Both the position numbers and the translations under genes were made by a program. The notes below the pieces were generated by a model that did no database searches, was not told the origin of the DNA, and was given only the letters and a program-made list of their open reading frames with translations. From Gaiellasilicea sp963705515 (GTDB taxonomy: Bacteria > Actinomycetota > Thermoleophilia > Gaiellales > Gaiellaceae), in NCBI GenBank assembly GCA_963705515.1, contig CAVPJV010000007.1:124001-188000 (forward strand): 64,000 bases of DNA. The letters are read 5' to 3'. This document shows, one piece after another, positions 24,957-33,827 of this stretch (its first letter is position 1; every line of letters starts with the position of its first letter).

Positions 24957-25627
24957 GACTCGCGACTCTCCGGCGCTTGCGCGTAGCCACCGAGGCCGGC
25001 CTCGAGCAGCTGGAAGGCGCGCTTGCCCCGGGCGCGGAGGTCACGGGCAAGGCGGGCGGGGTCGTCGTCTCCGGCGAGCGTTCGCCGGCGGACGTGGTCG
25101 AGCAGCGCCCGGTGGACGCCGAGGAGCGCGCTCGCGGCGACCCACGGCTCGATGTCGTCGGCGGCGGCGCCGCCCTCCTCGGCAAGCAGTGCCGCGAGAG
25201 ACTCGGTGTAGCGGTCGAAGACCTGCCGCTCCCGCGCCAGCAGGGCGGGGCTCTCCGTGACGACACGGGTCATCGTGCGCAGGCGCTCGCGCGCAGCGAC
25301 GGAGTCGTCGCCGTCGAGCCTGGCGAAGATCCCGCGGGGCGCGAGCAGGAACCTGCTGAACGCCTGGAGCGCCGACTCGCCCGGGGCACGCGTGCGAACC
25401 GCCTCGAGCAACTCGTCCTCGAACGCCTCGAGCCGCGAATAGAAGAGGTCCTCCTTCGTCGGGAAGTAGTTGAAGACGGTCTTCTCGGCGACGTCGGCCT
25501 CGCGTGCGATCTCGGCGACGGTGACACCGTCGAAGCCGCGCTCGGCGAAGAGGCGGCGCGCCGTCTCCGCGATCAGCTCGCGTGCCTGCTGCTTCTTGCG
25601 CTCTCGTAGTCCCGGTTGCCCGCTCAT
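24953..25627 (-). CDS. TetR-family transcriptional regulator
   Basis: ATG 25627 (MSGQPGLRERKKQQARELI) is chosen; a longer frame upstream crosses the operator and is not family-like. Residues about 10-55 are the TetR helix-turn-helix: ETARRLFAERGFDGVTVAEI and ADVAEKTVFNYFPTKEDLF. The rest is a helical ligand-binding domain with a likely C-terminal dimer interface. It is the first gene of an operon with the MFS transporter (4-base overlap) and cupin. A perfect 17-bp palindrome lies just upstream, suggesting autoregulation of the efflux unit. Confidence 0.92.
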   Translation of the reverse strand: MSGQPGLRERKKQQARELIAETARRLFAERGFDGVTVAEIAREADVAEKTVFNYFPTKEDLFYSRLEAFEDELLEAVRTRAPGESALQAFSRFLLAPRGIFARLDGDDSVAARERLRTMTRVVTESPALLARERQVFDRYTESLAALLAEEGGAAADDIEPWVAASALLGVHRALLDHVRRRTLAGDDDPARLARDLRARGKRAFQLLEAGLGGYAQAPESRES

Positions 25628-25643
25628 CTCGCTCTCCACGATC

Positions 25644-25660
25644 GTTACTGTAACAGTAAC
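25644..25660. promoter_or_regulatory. Probable TetR operator
   Basis: GTTACTG-TAA-CAGTAAC is a perfect inverted repeat with a 3-base centre, 17 bases upstream of the regulator's ATG. The sequence is AT-rich against a very GC-rich background, which strengthens the call. Confidence 0.75.
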
Positions 25661-25764
25661 TTTATAGCAACAGCACGCCGGAAGAGCGGGGGCACGCGGA
25701 ACGCCGAACAGAATCCGCACACGCGGGCCATCAGACCTTCATCTGCCGCGGGCACGATGCGGTC

Positions 25765-26253
25765 GTGAGACGACTCGTCCCGATCGTTCTGGCCGCCCTC
25801 TCCGCCGCGTTGCTCGCCGGCACGGCCGAGGCTGCCCCCGGCGCGCAGGTGCCTCCCTTCTCGCTGAAGCGGATCCAGGCGAATGCGGGCGACCTCTCCT
25901 ATCTGCCGACCCGGCTCCCGTTCGGCTACCGGTACGAGCGCTGGCAGCGTCCTACAGGAAAGCTCGTCGTCACGTTCAAGCACAAGCACTCTGCCGACCA
26001 GTTCACGTTCCAGGTCGAGCCTGTGCCGCAGGGCATGGGGTGCGACCTCCAGGGCTCCTTCCATCGGATCCTGCAGATGGACGGGAACAAGGTCTACTAC
26101 GGCGGCTGGGGCGGCGAGTGGATCGCCTGGCGCTGCGTCACCTCACCGAAGACGCACATCGGCTACCTGCTCAGCGTGCGCTCGAGCGGCCCGCTGCCCG
26201 ACGTCGCCCTCGCGCGCGTCGCAGCGTCCGGCAAGCGCTTCGCGCGCTCCTAG
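25765..26253 (+). CDS. Secreted hypothetical protein, 162 aa
   Basis: GTG 25765 starts a signal peptide RRLVPIVLAALSAALLAGTAEA with likely cleavage at AEA. The mature 140 residues include FGYRYERWQRP, a basic stretch LVVTFKHKHSADQFTFQV and GGWGGEWIAWRCV with two cysteines (GCDLQG, WRCV) that may form a disulphide. No family is recognised. It is divergent from the TetR gene and lies before the aminotransferase gene. Confidence 0.7.
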   Translation: MRRLVPIVLAALSAALLAGTAEAAPGAQVPPFSLKRIQANAGDLSYLPTRLPFGYRYERWQRPTGKLVVTFKHKHSADQFTFQVEPVPQGMGCDLQGSFHRILQMDGNKVYYGGWGGEWIAWRCVTSPKTHIGYLLSVRSSGPLPDVALARVAASGKRFARS

Positions 26254-26312
26254 AGCCACATTCGCTCCTGACCCGGGAAGAACCGGCGTACGCCTACCGT
26301 CAAGTAGCGCAG

Positions 26313-27761
26313 ATGGCGCGGAGCGCGACACTCACCGCAGGCGCTGAGCCTACGCCGCTACAGACGTCGTACAGGCCCGCGGAAGAGGCGCGCTCCGTCG
26401 CCGCTTTCCTGCACCGTCACCCCGAGTTCGACGCCACACGTCTCCGCGAACTCCGGGCTGCGGAGTACGGGCGCCTGGACGCTCAGGGTCAGGTCTACCT
26501 CGACTACACCGGCGGCGGCGTGTTCGCGGAATCGCAGCTCTCAGATCACGTCGACCTGCTCCGAGGCACCGTGCTCGGCAACCCCCACTCCGTCAACCCG
26601 ACCTCGGCGGCAGCGAGCGAACTGCTCGAGCGCGCGCGGACGGCAGTGCTGCGCTACTTCAACGCGCCGGCGGAGTACAGGGTCATCTTCACGCCGAACG
26701 CGACCGGAGCGCTCAAGCTCGTCGGCGAGGCATACCCGTTCGACGCACACAGCCGCCTTCTGCTCACATCCGACAACCACAACTCGGTGAACGGCCTGCG
26801 CGAGTTCGCCCGCGCGGCGGGCGCGGCGACGTCGTACGTGCCCAGCACGGCACCGTCGCTGCGCGCCGACGAGAACGATCTGCAGGCGCACCTGCGCGTG
26901 GCGGACGAGGCGGGAAACAATCTGTTCGCCTACCCGGCACAGTCGAACTTCTCAGGCGTGCAGCACCCGCTCGAGTGGATCGAGGCCGCTCAGAACGCCG
27001 GCTGGGACGTGCTCGTCGACTGCGCCGCCTTCGTGCCGTCGAACCGGCTCGACCTCGGCGTGTGGCAGCCGGACTTCGTCCCGATCTCGTTGTACAAGCT
27101 GCTCGGGTACCCAACCGGCGTCGGCTGCCTGCTCGTTCGCGAGCGCGCGCTGGCGCGGCTGCGTCGCCCCTGGTTCGCCGGCGGCACCATCGCCGCCGTC
27201 AGCGTGCAGGGCGACTGGCACACGCCGGCCGACGGCGAAGCCGCGTTCGAAGACGGCACGGTGAGCTATCTCGCCCTCCCTGCCGTCGAACTCGGACTCC
27301 GCTACCTCGAGGGGATCGGCATCGACACGATTCATACCCGCGTCCGCTGCCTGACCGCGTGGCTGCTCGACGAGCTGGCTGCACTACGGCACGCGGATGG
27401 CAGTCCGGTGGTGCAGATCCACGGGCCGCGGACGACACATCGGCGCGGCGGAACGATCGCGTTCAACTTCATTGGCCGGGACGGCCGGCGCGTCGACATC
27501 GGGGTCGTCGACGACCGGGCCGCAGAGCTCGGCATCTCGCTGCGCACCGGCTGCTTCTGCAACCCCGGCGCGGCAGAGCACGCCTTCGGGATCCCGCGCG
27601 AGGCACTGCTCCGGCCGGCGGGGTCGCCGGCGTTGGGCGATCACCTCCGCGCGCTCGGCGTCGAGAGTGGCGGAGCGGTTCGCGTCTCCCTCGGACCGCC
27701 GACCACCTTCCGCGACGTCTACCGCCTCATGCGGTTCGCGTCGTCGTTCTGCGACGAGTGA
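26313..27761 (+). CDS. Class-V aminotransferase, MOCOS-like (molybdenum-cofactor sulfurase-type) PLP enzyme
   Basis: The 482-residue product is a fold-type I PLP enzyme of the class-V/cysteine-desulfurase group. The lysine that binds PLP lies in ISLYKLLGYPTGVGCLL, which matches the MOCOS consensus closely. YLDYTGGGVFAESQL, FTPNATGALKLVGEAY, DNHNSVNGLREFAR and the active-site cysteine candidate in RTGCFCNPGAAE support the call. MOCOS-like enzymes sulfurate the Mo cofactor of xanthine-oxidase-type enzymes. A CoxL-type hydroxylase is encoded at 58633-60991, but more than 30 kb away, so the link is only suggestive. The C-terminal MOSC domain of eukaryotic MOCOS is absent. Confidence 0.78.
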   Translation: MARSATLTAGAEPTPLQTSYRPAEEARSVAAFLHRHPEFDATRLRELRAAEYGRLDAQGQVYLDYTGGGVFAESQLSDHVDLLRGTVLGNPHSVNPTSAAASELLERARTAVLRYFNAPAEYRVIFTPNATGALKLVGEAYPFDAHSRLLLTSDNHNSVNGLREFARAAGAATSYVPSTAPSLRADENDLQAHLRVADEAGNNLFAYPAQSNFSGVQHPLEWIEAAQNAGWDVLVDCAAFVPSNRLDLGVWQPDFVPISLYKLLGYPTGVGCLLVRERALARLRRPWFAGGTIAAVSVQGDWHTPADGEAAFEDGTVSYLALPAVELGLRYLEGIGIDTIHTRVRCLTAWLLDELAALRHADGSPVVQIHGPRTTHRRGGTIAFNFIGRDGRRVDIGVVDDRAAELGISLRTGCFCNPGAAEHAFGIPREALLRPAGSPALGDHLRALGVESGGAVRVSLGPPTTFRDVYRLMRFASSFCDE

Positions 27762-27833
27762 TCGCCGCGCCGAGCTCAGCACGGGTTCTGTTCGGGGCTG
27801 ATCGAGGTCGGCGCCTCGGCTAGTGTCGCCGCG

Positions 27834-28382
27834 ATGGGCGTTCCCGAGGCGCAGCTGAAGCAGGTCGACGAGGGCCTGATCGTCGACAGCGACGGCTGGT
27901 TCGTGCTCAACGCGCGCGATGCGACGTGGGTGCGCAGCGAGGAGCGCGGGCAGGACACCGACTTCGAGGGGAAGCAGGAGTGGACGCAGCTCGGCTTCCG
28001 GATCCAGATCATCGGCCCCGGCCAGACAGGCATGTACCACCGCGAGCGCGGCCAGGAGGGCTTCCTCGTCGTCTCCGGCGAGTGCACTCTCCTGATCGAG
28101 GGCGAGGAACGCCGCCTGAAGGCCTGGGACTTCGTCCACTGCCCGCCCTGGACGGAGCACACCTTCGTCGGCACCGGCGACGGGCCCTGTGTGATCGTCA
28201 TGGCCGGTAGCCGGGTGGGCGGCTTCGAGGTCGTCTATCCGGTGAACGAGGTCGCCGCGAAGCACGGTGCGAGCGTGCTCGAGGAGACATCGAAGCCGGA
28301 CGAGGCTTACGCCCGCTGGGGACCGGAGGAGCGGTCGGCCTACCGTGCGGGCTGGCTGCCGGATCTCGGCTCGACGGCGTAA
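27834..28382 (+). CDS. Cupin-domain protein (paralogue of 22458-23026)
   Basis: The 182-residue product has a single cupin barrel: GMYHRERGQEGFLVVSGECT (motif 1) and WDFVHCPPWTEHTFVGTGDG (motif 2), followed by the shared tail VAAKHGASVLEETSKPDEAY and YRAGWLPDLG. Family members bind a divalent metal, but the reaction is unknown. It lies just after the MOCOS-like gene with 72 bases between, on the same strand. Confidence 0.85.
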   Translation: MGVPEAQLKQVDEGLIVDSDGWFVLNARDATWVRSEERGQDTDFEGKQEWTQLGFRIQIIGPGQTGMYHRERGQEGFLVVSGECTLLIEGEERRLKAWDFVHCPPWTEHTFVGTGDGPCVIVMAGSRVGGFEVVYPVNEVAAKHGASVLEETSKPDEAYARWGPEERSAYRAGWLPDLGSTA

Positions 28383-28464
28383 GCGCCGTCCTGCCGCCCG
28401 GCGCCACCGCTGAGCAGCAACCGGCAAGATAAGCGTCGGTGGTCAAGGGGAGCGAAGGAGAGTG

Positions 28465-28520
28465 ATGGCGGTCTGTAGCCACCTCGACCAGGTCCAGGTA
28501 ACCGAGCTGCTACCGCGCGG
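28465..28520 (+). pseudogene. N-terminal remnant of a UBP-type zinc-finger protein
   Basis: After GAGCGAAGGAGAGTG an ATG opens MAVCSHLDQVQVTEL, which is the usual beginning of actinobacterial UBP-type (ubiquitin-hydrolase-like) zinc-finger proteins. The first cysteine is present, but the sequence then diverges into low-quality frame and the zinc-binding His/Cys core is absent. It is best read as a broken gene. Recognition is from memory of the family start only. Confidence 0.5.
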
Positions 28521-28702
28521 GTCTCGTCACGCGATTTCGCCCCGACGCCGGAGGGCTGCCGCACTGACATCCTCGCCCGGCGTCTGGCTCGGCGTAAACA
28601 GCTCGACCCGCATGCTCACCAGCTCCACACCGGATCCCGACAATGCGACGCCACCTCGCAACCTGCGGCGATCTAAGCTCGATTGACTTGGGCGGGATCG
28701 TA

Positions 28703-28734
28703 GGGCCGAGCCGGTGCCGCAGCCGGCTCGGCCC
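28703..28734 (+). terminator. Hairpin with pyrimidine tail
   Basis: GGGCCGAGCCGG (28703-28714) pairs with CCGGCTCGGCCC (28723-28734), an unbroken 12-bp stem around an 8-base loop, followed by TTCCTTT. It probably ended the gene whose remnant lies at 28465. Confidence 0.65.
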
Positions 28735-28846
28735 TTCCTTTGCGGCACCGACGGCTTCGGCGGACCGGGGACACCAACACTCTCATCAACGGCGCCGTGC
28801 ACCGACGTGCGTACGACGTAGAGACGCTCATCGATGGGCTAGGCGC

Positions 28847-28909
28847 ATGAGCACAGCATTGACGCTGCCCGAGCTCCCCCTCGACGACTGGCGCAGCGCG
28901 CGGCGCTAG
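28847..28909 (+). pseudogene. Truncated start of a DUF5996-like gene
   Basis: ATG 28847 encodes only 20 residues (MSTALTLPELPLDDWRSARR) before TAG. LP-LPLDDW is the typical opening of DUF5996 proteins, after which normal members continue for about 300 residues. The rest is missing here because the sigma-partner gene begins immediately. A very short fragment, so the call is tentative. Confidence 0.4.
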
Positions 28910-29589
28910 GGGTCGACCCGGGCGGCGATCGACGTCGCCTCGTCCTTCGTCCCCGCGCCCTGGAGGAGGAACGCCATCCCATCGGCTTTCCAGAGCAGCG
29001 CGCCCGCGTCAACGTCGAAGCGCTCGCGGTGGATGGTTCCGTCGGCCCCGACCAGCGTGAACGTGCCGCGCGCGGTGCCCTCGATCCAGAGCGCAGGCAG
29101 ACGTCCGACCTCGACTTCCTCGGCCACGCTGCTCGCCGGGACGATCGCGAGGCGCGCGTCGACGTCGGCTTCCCGCCACTGCGTCAGCAGCAGCTTGCGG
29201 TACCTGATCGTGACCATCCCGGCCGCGATGTCGTCTCGCACAAACGCCGCGTCCGGTGGGCCGAGCGAGGAGATCAGCCTGACCCGGAACTGCGGGTACT
29301 CCGCAACGTCCTCCGACGAGATCTGCCTGCCCTCGAAGGGAGCTGCGACTCCGTACGGCACCGGGCCCAGCTCCGGCACCTCGTCGACGCCGAAGAGGTT
29401 CCTCAGCCCGGAGATCGCTCCCGGCGCGGTCGCGACACCGAGGACTGCGACAGCCACAAACGCGACGGCGGTCGTTAGAAGCCCCCTTCGCGGTGCGCGG
29501 CGCAGACGAGCAGGGTCGAAAGCCGGTGCGTCCGCGTCGAGCGCGCGGGCAGCAGCCTCCAGGCGCAGCTCGAGGTCGTGCTCAGTCAT
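28906..29589 (-). CDS. Membrane-anchored partner of the ECF sigma factor (putative anti-sigma factor)
   Basis: The 227-residue product has a cytoplasmic N-terminus (EHDLELRLEAAARALDADAP), one transmembrane helix (LLTTAVAFVAVAVLGVATAPG, about residues 36-56) and an extracytoplasmic domain of about 170 residues with patterned beta segments. It overlaps the ECF sigma gene by eight bases, the usual sign of a sigma/anti-sigma pair. No zf-HC2 motif is present, so the sigma-binding region is of another type. Role inferred from layout. Confidence 0.72.
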   Translation of the reverse strand: MTEHDLELRLEAAARALDADAPAFDPARLRRAPRRGLLTTAVAFVAVAVLGVATAPGAISGLRNLFGVDEVPELGPVPYGVAAPFEGRQISSEDVAEYPQFRVRLISSLGPPDAAFVRDDIAAGMVTIRYRKLLLTQWREADVDARLAIVPASSVAEEVEVGRLPALWIEGTARGTFTLVGADGTIHRERFDVDAGALLWKADGMAFLLQGAGTKDEATSIAARVDP

Positions 29590-30169
29590 CGGCTTCGTCC
29601 AGGAGAGCTCGGAGCCGCCGTCGTGCCCGCATGAGCCGCACGCGGAACGCCTCCTGCGACGTGCCGGCGAGCGCGGCCGCCTCGCTGTCGGGCAACTCGG
29701 CGAAATAGCGGAGAGCCAGTGTCAGGCGATCGGCCTCGGACAGCCGCCCGATGGCGCTCAGCACCAGTTCGGCCTCGTCGCGGGCCAGCACCGCTTCGTC
29801 TGCGCCGGCGACGGCTGCCCGGTGCTGCTCGGCGGCGCGAGCGCCGAGCCGCTCGTGCCGGCGTTCGGCCCGGACCACGTTGTGCGCCTCGTTGACGACG
29901 ATCCGGAGCAGCCACGGCCGGAAGGCGGCTCCGGTCCTGAAGCGATGGAGCGAGCGATACGCCCTCACGAAGCCGTTCTGCGTCGCCTCCTCGGCGTCGG
30001 CATTCCAGCCGGTGATCGCGGCCGCGACGCGGTAGACGACGCGCTCGTGAGGGCGCACGAGCTGCGCATAGGCCTGGTGATCGCCCTGCAGCGCCCGCGC
30101 GACAAGCTCGGCCTCGCCTTCGTCGGCGGCCAACGGCAGTGCGAGCTCGACCGAGAAGTCTGACGCCAT
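29582..30169 (-). CDS. ECF RNA polymerase sigma factor
   Basis: The product of about 195 residues contains sigma region 2 (AYAQLVRPHERVVYRVAAAI, then DAEEATQNGFVRAYRSLHRF, RFRTGAAFRPWLLRIVVNEA) and sigma region 4 (LSEADRLTLALRYFAELPDS, AAALAGTSQEAFRVRLMRAR). The short linker and absence of regions 1 and 3 mark the ECF class. ATG 30169 has AAAGGG before it; ATG 30181 would add four residues. It is followed directly by its membrane partner gene and is divergent from the serine-hydrolase gene at 30244, a possible target. Confidence 0.93.
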   Translation of the reverse strand: MASDFSVELALPLAADEGEAELVARALQGDHQAYAQLVRPHERVVYRVAAAITGWNADAEEATQNGFVRAYRSLHRFRTGAAFRPWLLRIVVNEAHNVVRAERRHERLGARAAEQHRAAVAGADEAVLARDEAELVLSAIGRLSEADRLTLALRYFAELPDSEAAALAGTSQEAFRVRLMRARRRLRALLDEADD

Positions 30170-30243
30170 CTGCCCTTTCATACACGCCGAGTGGGCCGAA
30201 CATAACCGTGTAACAGCCGCCCGTCTCGTCGCGTATACGAGAC

Positions 30244-31350
30244 GTGCGGCCGATCGCAGCCCTCGCTCTCGCAGGTGCGCTCTTCACCGGAGCGGCGCCT
30301 CCTCCCAAATCAGAGCTGCAGCGGGCCGCCGACCGGCTCGTCGCCACGACCACCATCCCCGCCGTGATCACGCTCGTCGAGCACGACGGCAAGAGCGTCG
30401 TCGTCGCGGCGGGACACGCGCAGGTCGGCGGCCGGCAGGCCCGGCCGGGAGACCGATTTTGGGTCGGAAGCGTGACCAAGACCTTCGTCGCGACGGTCGT
30501 CATGCAGCTCGTCGCCAAGCACAGGATCAGGCTCAACGACACGGTCCACCGGTACCTCCCAGGTCGGCTTCGCGCAGGTCGGCAGATCCGGATCAGGCAG
30601 CTGCTGAACCATACGAGCGGGATCCCGGACTACATGCAGTACGAGCCCTGGGTCAGTACGGTGGCGCGCAACCCACGGGCGGTGATTCCGGCGAAGCGGC
30701 TCATCTCCTCGGTGGCGAAGCTTCCGCTCGAGTACCCGCCGGGCAGCCAGGCGTCCTACTCGAACACGAACTACCTCGTGCTCGGCGAGATCCTCGAGCG
30801 CGTCACCCGTCGACCTGTCGCGAAGCTGCTCGAGCGGCGAATCTTCGCGCCGCTCGGACTCTCGTCAACCGCCTTCGAGAGCGGACAGCGTCCGCTGCCG
30901 CCCGATCAGATGCACGGCTACGACATCACCGGCTCCACCCCGCGCGACGTCTCGCTGCACCGGCTCGGCGGGCCGTGGGCAGACGGAGCGATCGTGTCGA
31001 ATGCACGTGACCTGGCGGTCTTCTTCCGCGCGCTTCTGCGCGGCCGACTCCTGCCGCCCGCGCTCGTGGCCGAGATGCGAGAGATCGTTCCGGGCTCCCA
31101 CGGCAACGGGCTCGGCATCTTCAAGCTCGGTTCTCCTTGCGGCCGCTGGTTCTACGGAAACACCGGGGGCACGCCCGGCTACATGACCTTCGCAGCGGGC
31201 TCACGAGACGGACGCCGCATGTTCGTCTTCGCCGTCAACGGTGTCGACCCGAGACGGATGGAGGCGATCGCGGGCCGCTACCTCGACGACCTGCTCTGCC
31301 GCGGGAACGGCTCGCCGTCGCCGGACCCCGAGCGAGGAGGACGCGGCTGA
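30244..31350 (+). CDS. Secreted serine hydrolase, beta-lactamase/D-Ala-D-Ala carboxypeptidase-like
   Basis: GTG 30244 starts a signal peptide (RPIAALALAGALFTGAAPPP). The 368-residue protein has S-x-x-K in GSVTKTFVATVV (near residue 78), RQLLNHTSGIPDYM, Y-x-N in ASYSNTNYLVLG, and a late GNTGGTPGYMTFA replacing KTG. This is the class-C/esterase-like PBP group, acting outside the membrane on peptidoglycan-like or ester substrates. It has the same architecture as the shorter gene at 15065, and is divergent from the ECF sigma gene. Confidence 0.9.
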   Translation: MRPIAALALAGALFTGAAPPPKSELQRAADRLVATTTIPAVITLVEHDGKSVVVAAGHAQVGGRQARPGDRFWVGSVTKTFVATVVMQLVAKHRIRLNDTVHRYLPGRLRAGRQIRIRQLLNHTSGIPDYMQYEPWVSTVARNPRAVIPAKRLISSVAKLPLEYPPGSQASYSNTNYLVLGEILERVTRRPVAKLLERRIFAPLGLSSTAFESGQRPLPPDQMHGYDITGSTPRDVSLHRLGGPWADGAIVSNARDLAVFFRALLRGRLLPPALVAEMREIVPGSHGNGLGIFKLGSPCGRWFYGNTGGTPGYMTFAAGSRDGRRMFVFAVNGVDPRRMEAIAGRYLDDLLCRGNGSPSPDPERGGRG

Positions 31351-31565
31351 TGCCGAGGATCCAGAGTCCCATGACGGTCGTTGCGACGTACTGCGAGTAC
31401 GCACCGTCCGGGGCCCAGACTCCGCCTCCCTCACGCGGGAGCGAGGCGGGGCGCTCGAAGCGGTTGTCAGTGGCTGGCTGAAGACAGTCCCGGACGGCGA
31501 CGATTGCGCAGGTTGACGTCAGTCGTCGTCGCCGTCAGAATCGTCGTTTCGCCACTGGGGGAGGC

Positions 31566-33827
31566 ATGCCGCTCGACTCCGTCCCGCTCGACCTCGGGTC
31601 TTTTCCGGGCATCGTGTGCGGCCCGGTGTTGCGTCGTCTGACGCGGACGTCGGTGAGCGTGTGGGTCGCGTGCCTCGAGCCCGACCCGATCACGTTGACG
31701 GTGCGCCGTCGCGGGGCGGGGAGCCTGCCGGCGGCATCGGTCACAACGACACCGACACGTGTTGGCGCGAACCTGTGGATCACGGTGCTCACCGCCGGCG
31801 CGCCCGGCGGCAGGTTCGAGGATGGGCGGATCTACGAGTACGAACTAACCGCGGCATGGGAGGCGACACGCGGAACGATCCCGTGGGACGCGCTGTCGCT
31901 GGCGGGAGCGACGCTGCCGACGTTCCTCGCTCCGCCGGAAAACGCGGCCGAGCTCGTCGTCTACCACACGTCCTGCCGAAAGCCGCACGGCGGCGGGCGT
32001 GACGGGTTGTCGCTCGCGCTGATCGACATGGACGCCCGCTTCCAGGGGACGGCGCCGCAGCCGCATCTGCTGGTCATGTCGGGTGACCAGATCTACGCCG
32101 ACGAGGTCGGCCACCCGCTGATGCCGCGCGTGCTGCGGGCAGCGAAAGACGTGATCGGCGTGGACGAGGCGGACGTGTTCGGTGCGCCGCCGCCGATCGG
32201 TGGCCGCGGTCCCGGCACCGACGCGCTCGGCTACACGGGCGCGACTGCGAATCACCTTTGGAGCTACGGCGAGTTCATGGCGATGTACCTGCTCGCGTGG
32301 TCGCCGGTGCTGTGGCCGGCGGCGCTGCTGGAGTTCCCGACAAACCCGCCGCTCATCCCCGACGTCGACCCGGACGTGAGCGAGAAGTCGTGGAACGAAG
32401 ACCGCCTTAACGTCGGGCTGTTCAAGTCGGCCCTGCCCCAGGTGCGGCGGGTGCTGGCGAACGTGCCGTCGCTGATGATCTTCGACGACCACGAGATCAC
32501 CGACGACTGGAACATCGACCTGCCGTGGGTGAACACGGTCTATGCCTCGACGAACAAGGCCGGCCGGCGGGCGTTGACGAACGGACTGCTGGCCTATCTC
32601 CTCTGCCAGCACTGGGGGAACCGGCCGGATGCGTTCACGACGGCGGGCTCGCCGGAGCAGCGGGCGCTCGCGGCGGTCTCAAGCGCCGTCTCGGCTGCGA
32701 CGCCGCGGAGCGCGGCGGAGACGTGCGCGCCGCTTCTCGGTCTTCCGGCAGACAAGCTTCCGACGGCGCCGCCGGCGCAAGCGCTGCGCGATCTGGGCGC
32801 GGCCGCCGCGATCCGGTACGACCATGCGCTCGGCCCCGATGACGGCTGGCCGGTGCGGATCGTGCTGATGGACGAGCGGACAGTGCGCGAGTACCCGCGG
32901 ACAGACAGCCGCGGTGCCCGCATCTCCCGGGCGGCACTGGCGTTGCAACTTCCGCCGCCGCCGACGCCGGTGCCGTTCACGGTCATCGTCGCGGCCGCGC
33001 CGGTGCTCGGCAGCGACCTCGTCGAGAACGTGTTGCAGCCGCTGTTCCAGCTGATCCAGCCAGACACGGGCGCGCGCTTTGCCGACTACGAGTCGTGGTC
33101 GGGCGTGACTGCCAACCACCAGGATCTGCTCGCGCGGATCGCCGCTCACCACCCGGCGGTGCTGCTGTCGGGCGATGTCCACTACGGGTTCACCTCGAAG
33201 CTGACGCGCACGGAGGGCGGGGTCGAGACGCGCGCGGCGCAGCTGACGGCGTCCGCTGCGAAGAACCTCGAGGCGAAGAACACCGCGATCAGCATGTTCA
33301 GCGAGCTCGCGATGCGGCTCGGACTCGAGCGTGTCCGCGAGACCTCCGGTTTCGCGCAGCTGTCGAACGCCGACAAGACGAAGCTCCTCTCGGCGCCCGC
33401 GCCCGGCTCGACGCTCGCGTGGGACGACGCCCGTGACGTGCTGCTCGGCCGGGTCGCACGCGACGGCGTGTCGAAGCCGGCGGCGATCCCAACGCCGGTC
33501 GCCGAGGCATACGGGCTCGCGGCGCCCGGCTGGACGTACACGGTCGAGCCGGTCGACGACCCGATGCACGACTACGCCGCGCAGGATGTCGACGAGCCGT
33601 GGCCGGGATGGGATCCGGCCAAGTCGCTGAAGATGACGGCCGCGCTGCAGCACGCCGACCTGGAGCGCCTCGCGCGGATGTTCGTCGGGCTGGGGCAGTT
33701 TGCCGTGATCTCGTTCAGGCTGGCCGGCTCGTCGCTGACGGTGATCCAGGAGCTGCGTTGCCCGGTGGGCAGCGTCGAGCCGAGCGCCGAGCGCCACGTG
33801 CTCCATTCCGAGGTCGTGCTGACGTGA
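31566..33827 (+). CDS. PhoD-like metallophosphatase (first gene of a five-gene operon)
   Basis: The 753-residue product has an N-terminal Ig-like domain (GPVLRRLTRTSVSVWVA) and a calcineurin-like phosphatase core: MSGDQIYADEVG (metal Asp), MIFDDHEITDDWNID (Asn/His metal site) and VLLSGDVHYGFTSKL. This is the PhoD-like group. Unlike alkaline phosphatase D there is no signal peptide or twin-arginine motif, so it should stay in the cytoplasm. Its TGA overlaps the GTG of the DUF6603 gene, the first of four very tight junctions that tie the operon together. The substrate is unknown. Confidence 0.85.
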   Translation: MPLDSVPLDLGSFPGIVCGPVLRRLTRTSVSVWVACLEPDPITLTVRRRGAGSLPAASVTTTPTRVGANLWITVLTAGAPGGRFEDGRIYEYELTAAWEATRGTIPWDALSLAGATLPTFLAPPENAAELVVYHTSCRKPHGGGRDGLSLALIDMDARFQGTAPQPHLLVMSGDQIYADEVGHPLMPRVLRAAKDVIGVDEADVFGAPPPIGGRGPGTDALGYTGATANHLWSYGEFMAMYLLAWSPVLWPAALLEFPTNPPLIPDVDPDVSEKSWNEDRLNVGLFKSALPQVRRVLANVPSLMIFDDHEITDDWNIDLPWVNTVYASTNKAGRRALTNGLLAYLLCQHWGNRPDAFTTAGSPEQRALAAVSSAVSAATPRSAAETCAPLLGLPADKLPTAPPAQALRDLGAAAAIRYDHALGPDDGWPVRIVLMDERTVREYPRTDSRGARISRAALALQLPPPPTPVPFTVIVAAAPVLGSDLVENVLQPLFQLIQPDTGARFADYESWSGVTANHQDLLARIAAHHPAVLLSGDVHYGFTSKLTRTEGGVETRAAQLTASAAKNLEAKNTAISMFSELAMRLGLERVRETSGFAQLSNADKTKLLSAPAPGSTLAWDDARDVLLGRVARDGVSKPAAIPTPVAEAYGLAAPGWTYTVEPVDDPMHDYAAQDVDEPWPGWDPAKSLKMTAALQHADLERLARMFVGLGQFAVISFRLAGSSLTVIQELRCPVGSVEPSAERHVLHSEVVLT

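Noticed and set aside
31351..31565. Minus-strand frame with a membrane-like run GLWILGISRVLLA
   Set aside because: No start codon, no ribosome site and only one short hydrophobic stretch; could be a remnant but not supported.
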